A DNA stretch of 56,397 bases from SAR324 cluster bacterium REDSEA-S27_B3 (GCA_001627865.1 LUQO01000037.1:1-56397), one strand, 5' to 3'. Numbered from the stretch's first letter, positions 35,823 to 44,726 are shown. Numbers and translations are program-made. Notes: generated by a model from the sequence alone, not told the origin.

Positions 35823-37229
35823 ATGGCAGAAAATGCGAATGAGCACTTAGACGCATTGGTTGACAAGCCTCTTGTGCGTTTATGGCTGTACTGGGGTTTA
35901 TTCTGGCTGATGTTCACCCCTACAATAGGAGTGACGATTTCTTCATATTTTAACTATCCGGATTACCTTGGCAATAGCCTGGAACTGCAGTTCGGCAGAC
36001 TACGTCCGATGCATGTAAATGGAGTGATTTTCGGAGCGTTTTCCACTCTATTCATGGGACTTTGTTATTACATCGTCCCGCGTTTGACTGGAGTCAGAAT
36101 GTGGCAGGAAAAGCTTGGGCATTGGCTGATGTGGGTATGGAACATTGGACTGGTGATCGGAATGATTTCACTGGCAATGGGTTACAATCAGGGGCTTGAA
36201 GCAGGTGAGTTCCCTGTTTTAGTTGATACTATATTTTTTGTGGTGGTTTCTCTGGCTACACTGCAGTTCATTTTGACTATTGCAAAACGTACAGAACCAC
36301 AACTTTATGTAAGTCTGTGGTATCTGGTAGCAGCATTTGTCTGGACAGTTCTTAACCTGATACTAGGAAGCTTCATACTTCCATACTACATAACTGGTAT
36401 TAACAGTGCTGCTTTTCACGGACTTTTTATTCATTACATAGTAGGCCTTTGGATCACTCCTGCCGGCTATGTCCTGATTTATTATTTTCTTCCAGCCAGT
36501 GTAAAAAATCCAATTTATAGCCACAAACTCTCACTTGTAGGTTTCTGGTCACTGGCACTCTTCTATCCATTTGTGGGGATACATCATTACCTTTACAGCC
36601 CCATTGCGGACTGGGCCGAAACACTAGCTATCATAACTTCGATGCTCCTTATTATCCCTGTTTGGACAGTCTTACAGAATTTTTTCGGTACTATGATTGG
36701 ACGATGGCAGGATTTTGGACGAAACCTGCCTGCAAAATTCCTGATCATGGGGTCTCTGATGTATCTCGTAGGATGCTTTCAAGGATCAGTTGAGGCACTT
36801 CGTTCACTACAAGAGCCTACCCACTTTACAGACTTTGTAATCTCCCACTCACATTTAACTGTATTCGGAACCTTTGTTGTCTGGGCTATAGCAGGTACTA
36901 TATACGTCTGGCCCAGAATTCATGATCAGGAGCTCTGGTCCTTCAAGATGGGTAACTGGTCTTTCTGGCTCATCACATTCGGAATTACAATTATGGGTCT
37001 TGTTCTGACCATGGGAGGTTTGATGCAGGGTACGATGTGGATGAAAGGAACTGAGTGGCTGGACACTGTTGTTGCTATGCGTCCATACTGGCTGGTCAGG
37101 ACACTATCTGGGATCAGTATGGATATCGGAATATCCCTGTTGGTGTTTAACTTGATGAGAACCGCATTGGCAGGCTACAAAAATAATCAACATACTGCTC
37201 AGTTTGTAGCAGCTGGGGAGGCCGTATGA
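35823..37229 (+). CDS. ccoN: cbb3-type cytochrome c oxidase catalytic subunit CcoN
   Basis: CcoN reduces O2 at a haem b3-CuB site and pumps protons; the C-type oxidases work at low oxygen. The 468-residue polytopic protein has His64 (LRPMHVNGV) for low-spin haem b and His204 with the paired His254-His255 (VGIHHYLYSP) for CuB. Tyr248 stands in the C-family cross-link position. His342 and His344 (ISHSHLTVFG) ligate haems b3 and b. All catalytic residues are thus present. The gene overlaps the next (ccoO fusion) by 4 bases (ATGA), so the two are translationally coupled. Confidence 0.96.
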   Translation: MAENANEHLDALVDKPLVRLWLYWGLFWLMFTPTIGVTISSYFNYPDYLGNSLELQFGRLRPMHVNGVIFGAFSTLFMGLCYYIVPRLTGVRMWQEKLGHWLMWVWNIGLVIGMISLAMGYNQGLEAGEFPVLVDTIFFVVVSLATLQFILTIAKRTEPQLYVSLWYLVAAFVWTVLNLILGSFILPYYITGINSAAFHGLFIHYIVGLWITPAGYVLIYYFLPASVKNPIYSHKLSLVGFWSLALFYPFVGIHHYLYSPIADWAETLAIITSMLLIIPVWTVLQNFFGTMIGRWQDFGRNLPAKFLIMGSLMYLVGCFQGSVEALRSLQEPTHFTDFVISHSHLTVFGTFVVWAIAGTIYVWPRIHDQELWSFKMGNWSFWLITFGITIMGLVLTMGGLMQGTMWMKGTEWLDTVVAMRPYWLVRTLSGISMDIGISLLVFNLMRTALAGYKNNQHTAQFVAAGEAV

Positions 37230-38908
37230 ATCTTAAAAACGTTGCTTTGTTTGCGGGTTTTTTCTTTGCTACCCTTGCTATCTTCACACAGGGTGTTCTG
37301 CCTATGCTGGAACCCCAGTCGCGACAGGTAAAGGTAACAAAGGTTGTAAGGACAGATTTAGGTGAGCTGAAATGGATGGAACATGAAGCAACAAACTACA
37401 CTGAATCTGAGCTGATAGGTCGACAAGTATATATCCGTGAAGGCTGCTGGTATTGCCATTCACAATATGTGCGTCCAGTTACAGGGGAAACTCGTCGCTG
37501 GGGGCCTGTCACGCAAGCTGGTGAGTACGCATTTGATATACCTCACCTGTTTTCTACCCGCCGAATAGGTCCGGATCTATCTCGTGTTGGACTTAAATAC
37601 AGCGACGAGTGGCATCTTGCACACTTCTGGGATCCACGCATGGTAGTGCCTGACTCAATCATGCCTCGCTTTGCAGAATTGTTTGATGGGCCCTATGAAG
37701 GAATAAAAGTTGTTGAAGATGATGAAGGCAACAAGACCCTGGATAAAACAGCCAATTCAGGTAACATCTTTGATTTTTCCAGTAAGGAAAAAATAATGCT
37801 TACTCCAAACCAGCAAGGATTGGTCTATGTTGCAGAAAAAGGGAAATATCCTGTGATTTGGACACCAAATGAGGAATTCACAGGAGATTCAGTTAATGTC
37901 ATTACAGAAACCGAGGAACTGAAAGGACTTGTTGATTACCTGCAAAAACTTGGCACAAACCGCGGTAAATGGCGTGATCGTTTTGAACCTCAGCAAATTG
38001 AAGCATCAATGGTTTCTATTCCACGTTCTGAGGAATGGATTGAATTCGGTCAGGAAGTCTACCAACGCAGATGCGAGGGCTGTCATGGAGACAAGGGTGA
38101 CGGCAATGGTCCTGCAGCAACCTTTATGTATGAATTTCGTCCACGGAACTTTACAGCAGGCGTATTCAAGTTCAGTCTAACACCTTCAGGCTCTCTGCCA
38201 CAGGATGGTGATCTCTGGAGGACAATTACCAGGGGTGTTCGGGGATCAGCAATGCCTTCATGGCACATGCTGCCCGATAAAGACCGTATTGCCGTTATAC
38301 AGTACATCAAATATGAACTTGCTGTAGACAGAAGTGAGCCCGATGAACCATATGCTTATTTCACAGAGGAACCTGCTGAAGCACCAATATATATTGGACA
38401 GGCGCCTGATCCCTCTGAAGAAATTGTGGCACATGGCAAGGAAATCTGGCAGCAGGCAAAATGCTGGGAATGCCATGGAAATACCGGGAAAGGAGATGGT
38501 GAAAAGGCTGCAGGACTTGAAGACGATTTAGGATTTCCAATTCGACCGGCTGATTTGACTTCAGGCCAATTTAAGTCTGGTCCATCCGTCAAGGATATCT
38601 TCCGAACAGTGACAACCGGCCTGAGTGGCACCCCAATGCCTTCATTTGAAGATGCCTTTCCGGAAGAAGATCGCTGGGCTTTAGCTTACTTTGTGTTGTC
38701 ACTTTCGGCCTTTACAGATCCACTGACGGGCAAACCAATGTTAATTGCACAGGAAGACAGAGATGCTCTTAATAATCCGGAACTCAAGGCAAACACCTCA
38801 AAACTAGCATATAAGCGAAGTTCTTTAAGTTACCTTGCAGGTCAATACGCCGGTGAGGCATGGGCAGGCCGCAAAGGAATTGAAATGCTAGAACCTGAAA
38901 ATAAATAA
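37226..38908 (+). CDS. ccoO: CcoO fused to two additional haem-c domains (CcoP-like)
   Basis: A 560-residue membrane-anchored cytochrome with three CXXCH sites. Residues 1-240 form a standard CcoO: an N-terminal anchor, GCWYCHSQYVRP with Cys74, Cys77 and His78, then RRIGPDLSRVGLKYSDEWH. Two cytochrome c domains follow, with C283-EG-C286-H287 (Met343 as ligand) and C413-WE-C416-H417 (Met471). In ordinary cbb3 oxidases the mono-haem CcoO and di-haem CcoP are separate proteins, and CcoP has its own membrane anchor. Here the two are merged and the CcoP anchor is absent from this chain; a 64-residue anchor-like protein is encoded 195 bases downstream. Confidence 0.92.
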   Translation: MNLKNVALFAGFFFATLAIFTQGVLPMLEPQSRQVKVTKVVRTDLGELKWMEHEATNYTESELIGRQVYIREGCWYCHSQYVRPVTGETRRWGPVTQAGEYAFDIPHLFSTRRIGPDLSRVGLKYSDEWHLAHFWDPRMVVPDSIMPRFAELFDGPYEGIKVVEDDEGNKTLDKTANSGNIFDFSSKEKIMLTPNQQGLVYVAEKGKYPVIWTPNEEFTGDSVNVITETEELKGLVDYLQKLGTNRGKWRDRFEPQQIEASMVSIPRSEEWIEFGQEVYQRRCEGCHGDKGDGNGPAATFMYEFRPRNFTAGVFKFSLTPSGSLPQDGDLWRTITRGVRGSAMPSWHMLPDKDRIAVIQYIKYELAVDRSEPDEPYAYFTEEPAEAPIYIGQAPDPSEEIVAHGKEIWQQAKCWECHGNTGKGDGEKAAGLEDDLGFPIRPADLTSGQFKSGPSVKDIFRTVTTGLSGTPMPSFEDAFPEEDRWALAYFVLSLSAFTDPLTGKPMLIAQEDRDALNNPELKANTSKLAYKRSSLSYLAGQYAGEAWAGRKGIEMLEPENK

Positions 38909-38917
38909 GGGGATAAC

Positions 38918-39082
38918 ATGATCGAAGTTACAATGATCCAATTCTTTGTCGCACTTTTCATGAGCCTTGGTGCTGTGTGCATATTTATCTGGGCTGTGTT
39001 GTCTGGTCTCTTTACCGATGTGGAAGAGATTAAGTTACGTGCATATCAAGCTGAGGTCAACTCAGATGATTCAAAAAAATAA
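38918..39082 (+). CDS. ccoS: CcoS-like small membrane protein
   Basis: A 54-residue protein starting at ATG 38918 behind AAGGGGAT. It has a single helix at about 8-30 ending in the motif WAVLSGLFTDVEEIKL, close to the F-W-A-x-x-S-G-x-F-x-D-x-E pattern of CcoS, which helps insert haem and copper into cbb3 oxidase. It lies 9 bases after the CcoO fusion gene. The membrane helix and the motif make the call likely even though the protein is short. Two very small frames and a CcoP-anchor-like gene follow. Confidence 0.72.
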   Translation: MIEVTMIQFFVALFMSLGAVCIFIWAVLSGLFTDVEEIKLRAYQAEVNSDDSKK

Positions 39083-39102
39083 CACATTTAAAAAATTCAG
39101 AA

Positions 39103-39297
39103 ATGGAACAGCAAAATTCAAATCAGGAAAACATACCCCACCACGAACAGATTGAAGAATATGGCAGCGGACATATACAGGCACGACATGGCCGTATCAA
39201 CAGCTGGCTGCTTGTAGTTTATGTTATTATGTTCGTCTGGGCAATTTATTATGGGTATGTTTATTGGGGAGGTCTTGGTCCTGGTTTAGACTATTAA
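39103..39297 (+). CDS. Orphan CcoP N-terminal anchor-like protein
   Basis: A 64-residue protein with a hydrophilic, acidic and His-containing front and one helix at about 34-56 (SWLLVVYVIMFVWAIYYGYV), ending GGLGPGLDY. The combination of a charged front including the ARHGRINSW segment and a single helix rich in aromatic residues resembles the membrane segment of CcoP, but there is no haem motif. It would be the missing anchor for the fused cytochrome domains encoded just upstream. It begins 20 bases after the CcoS-like gene. Confidence 0.65.
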   Translation: MEQQNSNQENIPHHEQIEEYGSGHIQARHGRINSWLLVVYVIMFVWAIYYGYVYWGGLGPGLDY

Positions 39298-39358
39298 TAT
39301 ACCTGCCTTGATGATACTTAATTGTAAACACTAACAATTTCCACAATGAAAGGGAAAC

Positions 39359-39457
39359 GTGGTAGCAGCAAAATTATTACTTGGTATTGCAGTATTTAAT
39401 CTCATTTTTCTGTTTTCCGAAATTGCATTGAACGTTTTTGGCGTAGCTTTACTATAA
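39359..39457 (+). CDS. Candidate 32-residue hydrophobic micro-protein
   Basis: GTG at 39359 follows an AGGGA ribosome-binding motif (39351-39355) closely. The frame encodes 32 residues, MVAAKLLLGIAVFNLIFLFS and on to NVFGVALL, which form one membrane helix. It ends at TAA 39455-39457, 12 bases before the next micro-ORF with its own Shine-Dalgarno sequence. The position among cbb3 genes and the hydrophobic pattern suggest a small oxidase subunit such as CcoQ or CcoM, but no homology can be asserted. Confidence 0.5.
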   Translation: MVAAKLLLGIAVFNLIFLFSEIALNVFGVALL

Positions 39458-39469
39458 ACAGGAGTAATT

Positions 39470-39562
39470 ATGACAACTGCAGAAGAAATGGCCTTTGCAA
39501 TATTCATAATCATGACAGTCGCATTTTTTATCTGGGTTGCGTATCTGGTTGTGAAGGAATAG
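39470..39562 (+). CDS. Candidate 30-residue membrane micro-protein (CcoQ-like position)
   Basis: ATG at 39470 is preceded by AGGAG (39460-39464) with good spacing. The product, MTTAEEMAFAIFIIMTVAFF then IWVAYLVVKE, is a short acidic front plus one full membrane helix with a charged end. CcoQ and CcoM subunits of cbb3 oxidases are about this size. The frame ends at TAG 39560-39562. The very good ribosome site, the clean single helix and the operon position support it as a real gene; the subunit identity is unknown. Confidence 0.6.
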   Translation: MTTAEEMAFAIFIIMTVAFFIWVAYLVVKE

Positions 39563-39751
39563 AGTACACTGCTGTCTAAGTTTGCAACAGCTTAGGGTCA
39601 TTTACTGGGGAATATACACCTGCCTAACTCAGTTCAAAAAAGATAGATCTTAGCTGTAAGTAGAATTGACATTGATATAACTTGTTTTTTCTTCTTAAGA
39701 TTAGTTAAGATCAAGCAAAAACATCAAATTATTGATCGTTTCTTCACCGGC

Positions 39752-39769
39752 TGCCAATGTAAATTGGCA
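39752..39769. promoter_or_regulatory. Perfect hairpin upstream of the SafE-like gene
   Basis: TGCCAAT (39752-39758) pairs exactly with ATTGGCA (39763-39769) across a GTAA loop, 20 bases before the ATG of the SafE-like gene. It may be an operator or an RNA hairpin; no T-run follows. It is supported by symmetry only. Confidence 0.35.
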
Positions 39770-39789
39770 TCTGCCTCACTCAGCATCAC

Positions 39790-40542
39790 ATGTCCTATTA
39801 TCTCCTGATTTTTTTGGCCGGTATTGCCGGAAGTTTTCACTGCATAGGAATGTGCGGCGGATTCGCATGTGTCCTGGGACGTAACCCAAAAGGTTATATA
39901 TCTACACTATTACGGCATCTTCTCTATAATTCCGGCAGGATCGTATCTTATGCCTTCATGGGAGGACTTGCGGGAATGGCCGGACATAAACTTTTCTCTT
40001 CTGTACAGGCAGGGAATGAACTTATGTCTGCAGGGCACAACCAAATGGGCTTCACACATCTTGCGCCATTACTTCCAGCCTCACTAAGTACAGGACAGCG
40101 CATACTTGCAGTGTTCGCAGGTTTGCTGATGCTGATAATGGCATTTCAGTTGTTTGGTTATTTCAATCGACTGCATCGTTTTACAACAGGATTTGGGGGA
40201 ATCACATTTGTGAACTCACTTACCAGCCTGTTAAATTCCCCAAAACGAGCTGCTCCTTTGGCTTTTGGTGTTTTTAATGGTTTTCTTCCTTGTCCACTGG
40301 TTTATGCATTTGTCGCACAAGCTGCAGCAAGTTCAAACAGTTTTTCCGGAATAATGACAATGATAGCATTTGGATTGGGCACTTTCCCGGCTATGCTTTT
40401 GATTGGAGGAGTCAGTCAATTGGTCCAGCCACACTGGAGGAAATTAGGAGTACGAGTAGCAGGAAGTTTTATTCTGCTATTCGGATTGATTACCTTGATC
40501 CGCGGACTTGTTCCAACACTAGGTCATGGAATATTTTCTTAA
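39790..40542 (+). CDS. SafE/TauE-family membrane protein (UreH-like, cbb3-associated)
   Basis: A 250-residue polytopic membrane protein beginning with the motif GSFHCIGMCGGF (His17, Cys18, Cys22), typical of the small SafE-type membrane proteins found in cbb3 assembly clusters. Further helices carry GFNGFLPCPLVYAF-type Pro-Cys-Pro signature (GFLPCPLVYAF here), and such Cys-His motifs suggest metal handling. Members are often next to CcoI and are thought to move copper or a sulfur ligand. The gene overlaps ccoI by 17 bases, so the two are co-translated. The function is known only by association. Confidence 0.82.
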   Translation: MSYYLLIFLAGIAGSFHCIGMCGGFACVLGRNPKGYISTLLRHLLYNSGRIVSYAFMGGLAGMAGHKLFSSVQAGNELMSAGHNQMGFTHLAPLLPASLSTGQRILAVFAGLLMLIMAFQLFGYFNRLHRFTTGFGGITFVNSLTSLLNSPKRAAPLAFGVFNGFLPCPLVYAFVAQAAASSNSFSGIMTMIAFGLGTFPAMLLIGGVSQLVQPHWRKLGVRVAGSFILLFGLITLIRGLVPTLGHGIFS

Positions 40543-42700
40543 TGATCATAAGCTGCATTTAAATCCAATATCACCATTGACAGACTCCCAATCAATGCCA
40601 AAGGCAGAGCTCCGAAAGGCTCCTAAGGAAGGATTTTGCAGTCATTGCCTGCTTGCATTGGGTTCTCATCCCACCAGAAGAACAGTTAATGGTGAAGATC
40701 ATGGTTTTTGCTGTTATGGATGTTGTCTGGCATTCCAGGTTAAGCATGGAAGCAGGGAAGAGCCTGAGGCAGCATGGCTGCTGATACGCCTTGGCACAGG
40801 AGGATTTTTAGCAATGAACATTATGCTGTTCAGTCTGCTGCTTTACTCAGGCACCTTCAATTATGCTGATGCTGAGTTAATTCCTTTGATTCACTGGATT
40901 CTGGGAATTTTTGCGACTCCTGTAATGTTGATATTGGGATGGCCTTTTTTTCATGAGACATGGGATGGTCTTCTTCAGGGGCGTTTAACCTCATCTACGC
41001 TGATTTCTCTAGGAGCCGGAGCGGCATATGCTTATTCTGTGCTGATGCTCTTTACAGGAGGAAGTCATATTTATTTTGATACAGCCACAATGGTACTTGT
41101 ACTCTTCACAGTGGGACGCTATCTGGAAGCAGCAGGAAGAGCCAAGGCAGTAAGAAACATTGCCCCGATGCTTGAAGCTGAAGAACAGTGGGCATCAGTT
41201 GTTGAAAATGGAAAAGAAACGCCTCTTTCAGTACGTCAGGTTCAGGCTGGCATGTCCGTGCGAGTACGTCCGGGAGAAAGAATACCTGTGGACGGAACAA
41301 TAATCGAAGGATGTTCATCTGCTGATGAAAGGATTCTTACTGGAGAAAGTCGCCCCGTAACAAAAAATGTGGACGATTATGTTCTTGCAGGATGTATTAA
41401 TCTGGAGGGTTCACTTTTGATCAAATGTAATGCTGCGGGTTCTGATACTAGATGGGGAAATTTATGCAGAATAGTCAGAGATACATTGTCACAGCCGAAT
41501 TCCACTCAACGTATAGTAGACAAAGCAGCAGGCAGGTTTGTCCCAGCTGTATTGGGCATCACTGCCCTGACCATAATTTACTGGCAAACAGAGGTTGCAT
41601 TAAACCAGGCTCTGCTGCATGGACTTGCCGTTCTGGTTGTGGCATGTCCATGTGCATTGGGATTGGCAGCACCACTTGCCACTGCTTTGGGATTAGGGCA
41701 ATTCCTTCAACGGGGTTGCCTTGTACGTGGAGCAGAAGTTCAGGAAAAACTGGCACGTATACAGGGGATTGCATTTGACAAAACTGGAACCCTTACAGAA
41801 GGATATACAAACCTAGTTCATATTGAATGTGAAGAAGATTATCATGAAGTGGTATTGCGTCGTACTGCTGCTTTAGAACATCATTCAGAACATCCTTTGG
41901 CCCATGGAATTATTAGCGCTGCAAAAACTCGAAAACTTCAGCTGCCAGAAGCTCAAAAAGTACAGGCTGTTCCGGGCAGTGGTTTATTAGGATATATTGA
42001 GGACGATCTAGTAATAGCAGGTCGTGCTGATTGGTTAAGAAAACTGGACTATGAGATTTCTGGCTACATGTCAGAACGTCTTGAACAACAGGAAAATTCA
42101 GGACATACTGCAGTCTGTGTAGGATGGAACAAAAAGGTAAAAGGACTTTTATTTCTAGATGATCAGCTTCTCAATGACGCTCCAGTAATGGTCCGTGAAT
42201 TAAAAAATCTGGGATTAAAAACATTATTGCTAACTGGAGATATTTCATCAGTAGGCCAGCGAATTGCTGAAACAGCAGGTATTGATGAATGGGAGGCCAC
42301 ATTAGCACCTGAAGACAAGTGTGCTGTTTTGTCAACATGGGGAAAAAAGAACGGACCTGCGGCTATGGTAGGAGACGGCTTGAATGATGGACCTGTACTG
42401 GCCAGCGCAGGTATAGGGATTGCTGTTGGTGGTGCGACAGATCTGGCCAGGGAAACTGCTGATCTGGTGTTACCGCAAGGGGGAATTATACTGCTACCAT
42501 GGGTAATTCAGCTGTCGAGAGCTGTTCGAAAAACTATCCTCACTAATATTATGTGGGCTTTCGGCTACAATGCGGTTGCTATAACACTGGCTGTTTCTGG
42601 CTTTCTTCTGCCAATACTTGCAGCTGTCTTGATGGCTGGATCAAGCCTGCTGGTAGTCCTGAATTCATTGCGGTTAGAAAAATTGTCTTCCGAAGTGTAA
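40526..42700 (+). CDS. ccoI: CcoI-type copper-transporting P1B-ATPase
   Basis: CcoI exports copper from the cytoplasm for cbb3 oxidase assembly. The 724-residue protein starts with a Cys-rich front (CSHCLLA and FCCYGC) in place of a classical CXXC metal domain. The P1B motifs are the CPC membrane motif (Cys374-Pro-Cys376 in VVACPCALGLAAP), DKTGT with phospho-acceptor Asp418, SEHPLAHG, TGES and GDGLNDGPVL. A second in-frame ATG exists at 40595 (residue 24). The 17-base overlap with the upstream SafE gene favours the first ATG at 40526, but either is possible. Confidence 0.93.
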   Translation: MEYFLNDHKLHLNPISPLTDSQSMPKAELRKAPKEGFCSHCLLALGSHPTRRTVNGEDHGFCCYGCCLAFQVKHGSREEPEAAWLLIRLGTGGFLAMNIMLFSLLLYSGTFNYADAELIPLIHWILGIFATPVMLILGWPFFHETWDGLLQGRLTSSTLISLGAGAAYAYSVLMLFTGGSHIYFDTATMVLVLFTVGRYLEAAGRAKAVRNIAPMLEAEEQWASVVENGKETPLSVRQVQAGMSVRVRPGERIPVDGTIIEGCSSADERILTGESRPVTKNVDDYVLAGCINLEGSLLIKCNAAGSDTRWGNLCRIVRDTLSQPNSTQRIVDKAAGRFVPAVLGITALTIIYWQTEVALNQALLHGLAVLVVACPCALGLAAPLATALGLGQFLQRGCLVRGAEVQEKLARIQGIAFDKTGTLTEGYTNLVHIECEEDYHEVVLRRTAALEHHSEHPLAHGIISAAKTRKLQLPEAQKVQAVPGSGLLGYIEDDLVIAGRADWLRKLDYEISGYMSERLEQQENSGHTAVCVGWNKKVKGLLFLDDQLLNDAPVMVRELKNLGLKTLLLTGDISSVGQRIAETAGIDEWEATLAPEDKCAVLSTWGKKNGPAAMVGDGLNDGPVLASAGIGIAVGGATDLARETADLVLPQGGIILLPWVIQLSRAVRKTILTNIMWAFGYNAVAITLAVSGFLLPILAAVLMAGSSLLVVLNSLRLEKLSSEV

Positions 42701-42789
42701 AAAGTACCTGAAAATTCCATAAAAATAATTGTAGTGTATTCTAAATATAGCACTAGATAAGTTTGGTAAATTCATGTGAATAAGAACAA

Positions 42790-43266
42790 ATGGATGAAAA
42801 ACTACTAAATAACAGCCTTACCAGGCGCAGCATGCTGGGATCTGTAGGAACTTTAGTATTAAGTGGAACAGGATTATATTTTACTGAGATCCTGGCTGCG
42901 TCAGAATTAAAACAGTCTACTTCGAACCTATTTGACAGCAATGCACTTGAAGACTCCTCCAGAATTAAGATTCACATGCCTGAATATGCTTATGATGGCG
43001 GACGTGTACCTTTTTCTATCGAAGTTGAATCAAGAATGACTGAAACTGATTATGTAAGTCATGTTCATGTTTTTTCAGAAAGTAATCCCTTTCCCCGTGT
43101 AGCCAGTTTTCACTTTACTCCTCACAGCGGACGAGCTTTTGCACGTACACGCATCCGACTGTCAACAAGCCAGCATGTCATTGTGGTTGCGGAAATGCAT
43201 AATGGAAACACTTTGACTGCACGGAAATGGATTGAAGTAACTATCAATGGCTGCAAGGAGGACTGA
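42790..43266 (+). CDS. soxY: SoxY sulfur-carrier protein with non-canonical C terminus
   Basis: SoxY with SoxZ carries sulfur intermediates on a C-terminal cysteine in the periplasm. The 158-residue protein has a twin-arginine front (LTRRSML at 10-16, then a hydrophobic run) and a SoxY-like body (KIHMPEYAYDGGRVPFSIEV). Standard SoxY ends in GGCGG. Here the end is T-I-N-G-C155-K-E-D, so the carrier cysteine is kept but the flexible Gly arm is changed to Asn-Gly before it and a charged tail after it. soxZ starts 20 bases downstream. Whether it still loads thiosulfate is open. Confidence 0.86.
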   Translation: MDEKLLNNSLTRRSMLGSVGTLVLSGTGLYFTEILAASELKQSTSNLFDSNALEDSSRIKIHMPEYAYDGGRVPFSIEVESRMTETDYVSHVHVFSESNPFPRVASFHFTPHSGRAFARTRIRLSTSQHVIVVAEMHNGNTLTARKWIEVTINGCKED

Positions 43267-43285
43267 ACTAAAAAGCGGTTAAATT

Positions 43286-43612
43286 ATGACAACACCAAGA
43301 ATGAGAGTGAAGGCACCGAAAAATGCCATTAAAGGTGAAATCGTAGAGATTATGACACTGATTTCACATCCAATGGACACTGGACTTCGCAAGGATAAGC
43401 ATGGAATCATAATTCCACGAAAAATTATTAATAAATTTGTATGTAAATATAATGACATGGAAGTGTTTGTTGTTGAACTGCACGAAGCCATTTCAGCAAA
43501 TCCCCTGATCCAGTTCAGCCTGGTGACCAATGATTCCGGCATACTAAAATTTATCTGGTTCGAAGATGAAGGAAAGGTTTATTCAACAACTCGGAAACTT
43601 CGTGTGTCTTGA
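43286..43612 (+). CDS. soxZ: SoxZ sulfur-carrier partner
   Basis: A 108-residue, all-beta protein lacking a signal peptide, as usual for SoxZ, which rides out with SoxY through the Tat system. The start PRMRVKAPKNAIKGEIVEIM, then LISHPMDTGLRKDKHG and IPRKIINKFVCKYN are typical. It forms the SoxYZ dimer with the gene just upstream. In the window no SoxXA, SoxB or SoxCD genes were recognised, so SoxYZ may serve another sulfur pathway, for example together with the sulfide dehydrogenase genes 1.1 kb downstream. Confidence 0.92.
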   Translation: MTTPRMRVKAPKNAIKGEIVEIMTLISHPMDTGLRKDKHGIIIPRKIINKFVCKYNDMEVFVVELHEAISANPLIQFSLVTNDSGILKFIWFEDEGKVYSTTRKLRVS

Positions 43613-43624
43613 GGAATAAAAGGA

Positions 43625-44251
43625 GTGTTCCGTACTTCAAAAAAATTCATACTGAGAGCTCGTCTTTCATTAACAATGTTGGCAGTATTTAATTTCTGCT
43701 TAAACATCAGTATTATCCAGGCACACTCAACTTCTCAGCAGTCTCAAAACCTGGAAATTTATCAAGATATAGGTGGAAATTTCACCCTGCTGAGCTCAAA
43801 TAATCAATATGTCAGTCTGGAGGACTTTCAAGGAAAAGTAGTCCTGATGTTTTTTGGCTTTACCGCCTGTCCTGACACTTGTCCAATTACTTTAAATAAA
43901 CTGCAACAGGTTATGGCTCAATTGGACCAGCAGAAACCCGTGCAACAGCTGTTTATAACGGTTGATCCAAAAAGAGATAATCCTGAGCAACTGAAATCTT
44001 TTTTAGGTACATTTAATCTCAACATCATTGGATTGACGGGAACAGAAGAGGAAATATTGCATGTAGCTGAGCTATACGGAAGTGCCTACATGAAAAATCC
44101 AACTATAAATTCAGAAACAAATTATCTGATGATACATACAGGTTACGTGTACCTGATAGATCAACAGGGTCAGGTTCGTGCAATCTATCCTCAGGATACA
44201 GAGAAAATACAGATGATTGAAGACATCAGACAATTACTGGCAGACATCTGA
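43625..44251 (+). CDS. SCO1/SenC-family copper chaperone or thiol-disulfide protein
   Basis: A 208-residue membrane-anchored or secreted protein with one front helix (about 13-32) and a thioredoxin-like fold. The copper motif is C82-PDT-C86 (in TACPDTCP), and His171 (YLMIHTGYV) completes the site. SCO proteins deliver copper to haem-copper oxidases or reduce disulfides. The GTG start at 43625 follows GAGG (43611-43614), 13 bases after soxZ. Its position between soxYZ and the sulfide dehydrogenase genes suggests a thiol role in sulfur oxidation, while the nearby cbb3 operon would fit copper supply. Confidence 0.88.
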   Translation: MFRTSKKFILRARLSLTMLAVFNFCLNISIIQAHSTSQQSQNLEIYQDIGGNFTLLSSNNQYVSLEDFQGKVVLMFFGFTACPDTCPITLNKLQQVMAQLDQQKPVQQLFITVDPKRDNPEQLKSFLGTFNLNIIGLTGTEEEILHVAELYGSAYMKNPTINSETNYLMIHTGYVYLIDQQGQVRAIYPQDTEKIQMIEDIRQLLADI

Positions 44252-44399
44252 TATGAAAAACTACCTCTGTAACTTAGAATAAAACTATTGAATTGAAATA
44301 ATTATAAATAACTAACTGGAATTAAAATCAAAAATATAAATCACCAGTTAAAATAATTCATTAATATTTTTCATGTCTCATTAAATTGTTCATCAAAAT

Positions 44400-44726
44400 A
44401 TGAGAATAAAATCATTATTATGCACACTTGCAATTCTCACTGCAATAATAGCAGGGGTTCCAATGTCTTTACACCCAGCAGGCAAAGAGGGCCTGCTGCT
44501 CTCATTGTCCTGTACATCTTGTCATGGAACATACGGACTAAGCCCTGGAGCAATACCAACTCTTTATGGAAAATCCAGAAAATATCTCATAAAAACATTG
44601 ATAGAGTTCCGAAATGGAGATAGAGATTCTACTATTATGGAACGTATTGCAAAAGGCTATACTGAGAATGACATACGCTTGATAGCAAACTATTTTTCTA
44701 GTCTTACAAAGAAGAAGAAAAAGTGA
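44400..44726 (+). CDS. fccA: Small c-type cytochrome, partner of sulfide dehydrogenase
   Basis: A 108-residue exported cytochrome with a signal (about 5-22), haem motif C38-TS-C41-H42 and a likely axial Met80 (STIMERIAKGY), in the style of the cytochrome c553/FccA class. It ends with K-K-K-K-K. Its last codons overlap the GTG start of the sulfide dehydrogenase flavoprotein by 4 bases, so they form one complex by translational coupling: the flavoprotein oxidises sulfide and this protein takes the electrons. Classical FccA is di-haem; here only one haem is present. Confidence 0.85.
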   Translation: MRIKSLLCTLAILTAIIAGVPMSLHPAGKEGLLLSLSCTSCHGTYGLSPGAIPTLYGKSRKYLIKTLIEFRNGDRDSTIMERIAKGYTENDIRLIANYFSSLTKKKKK

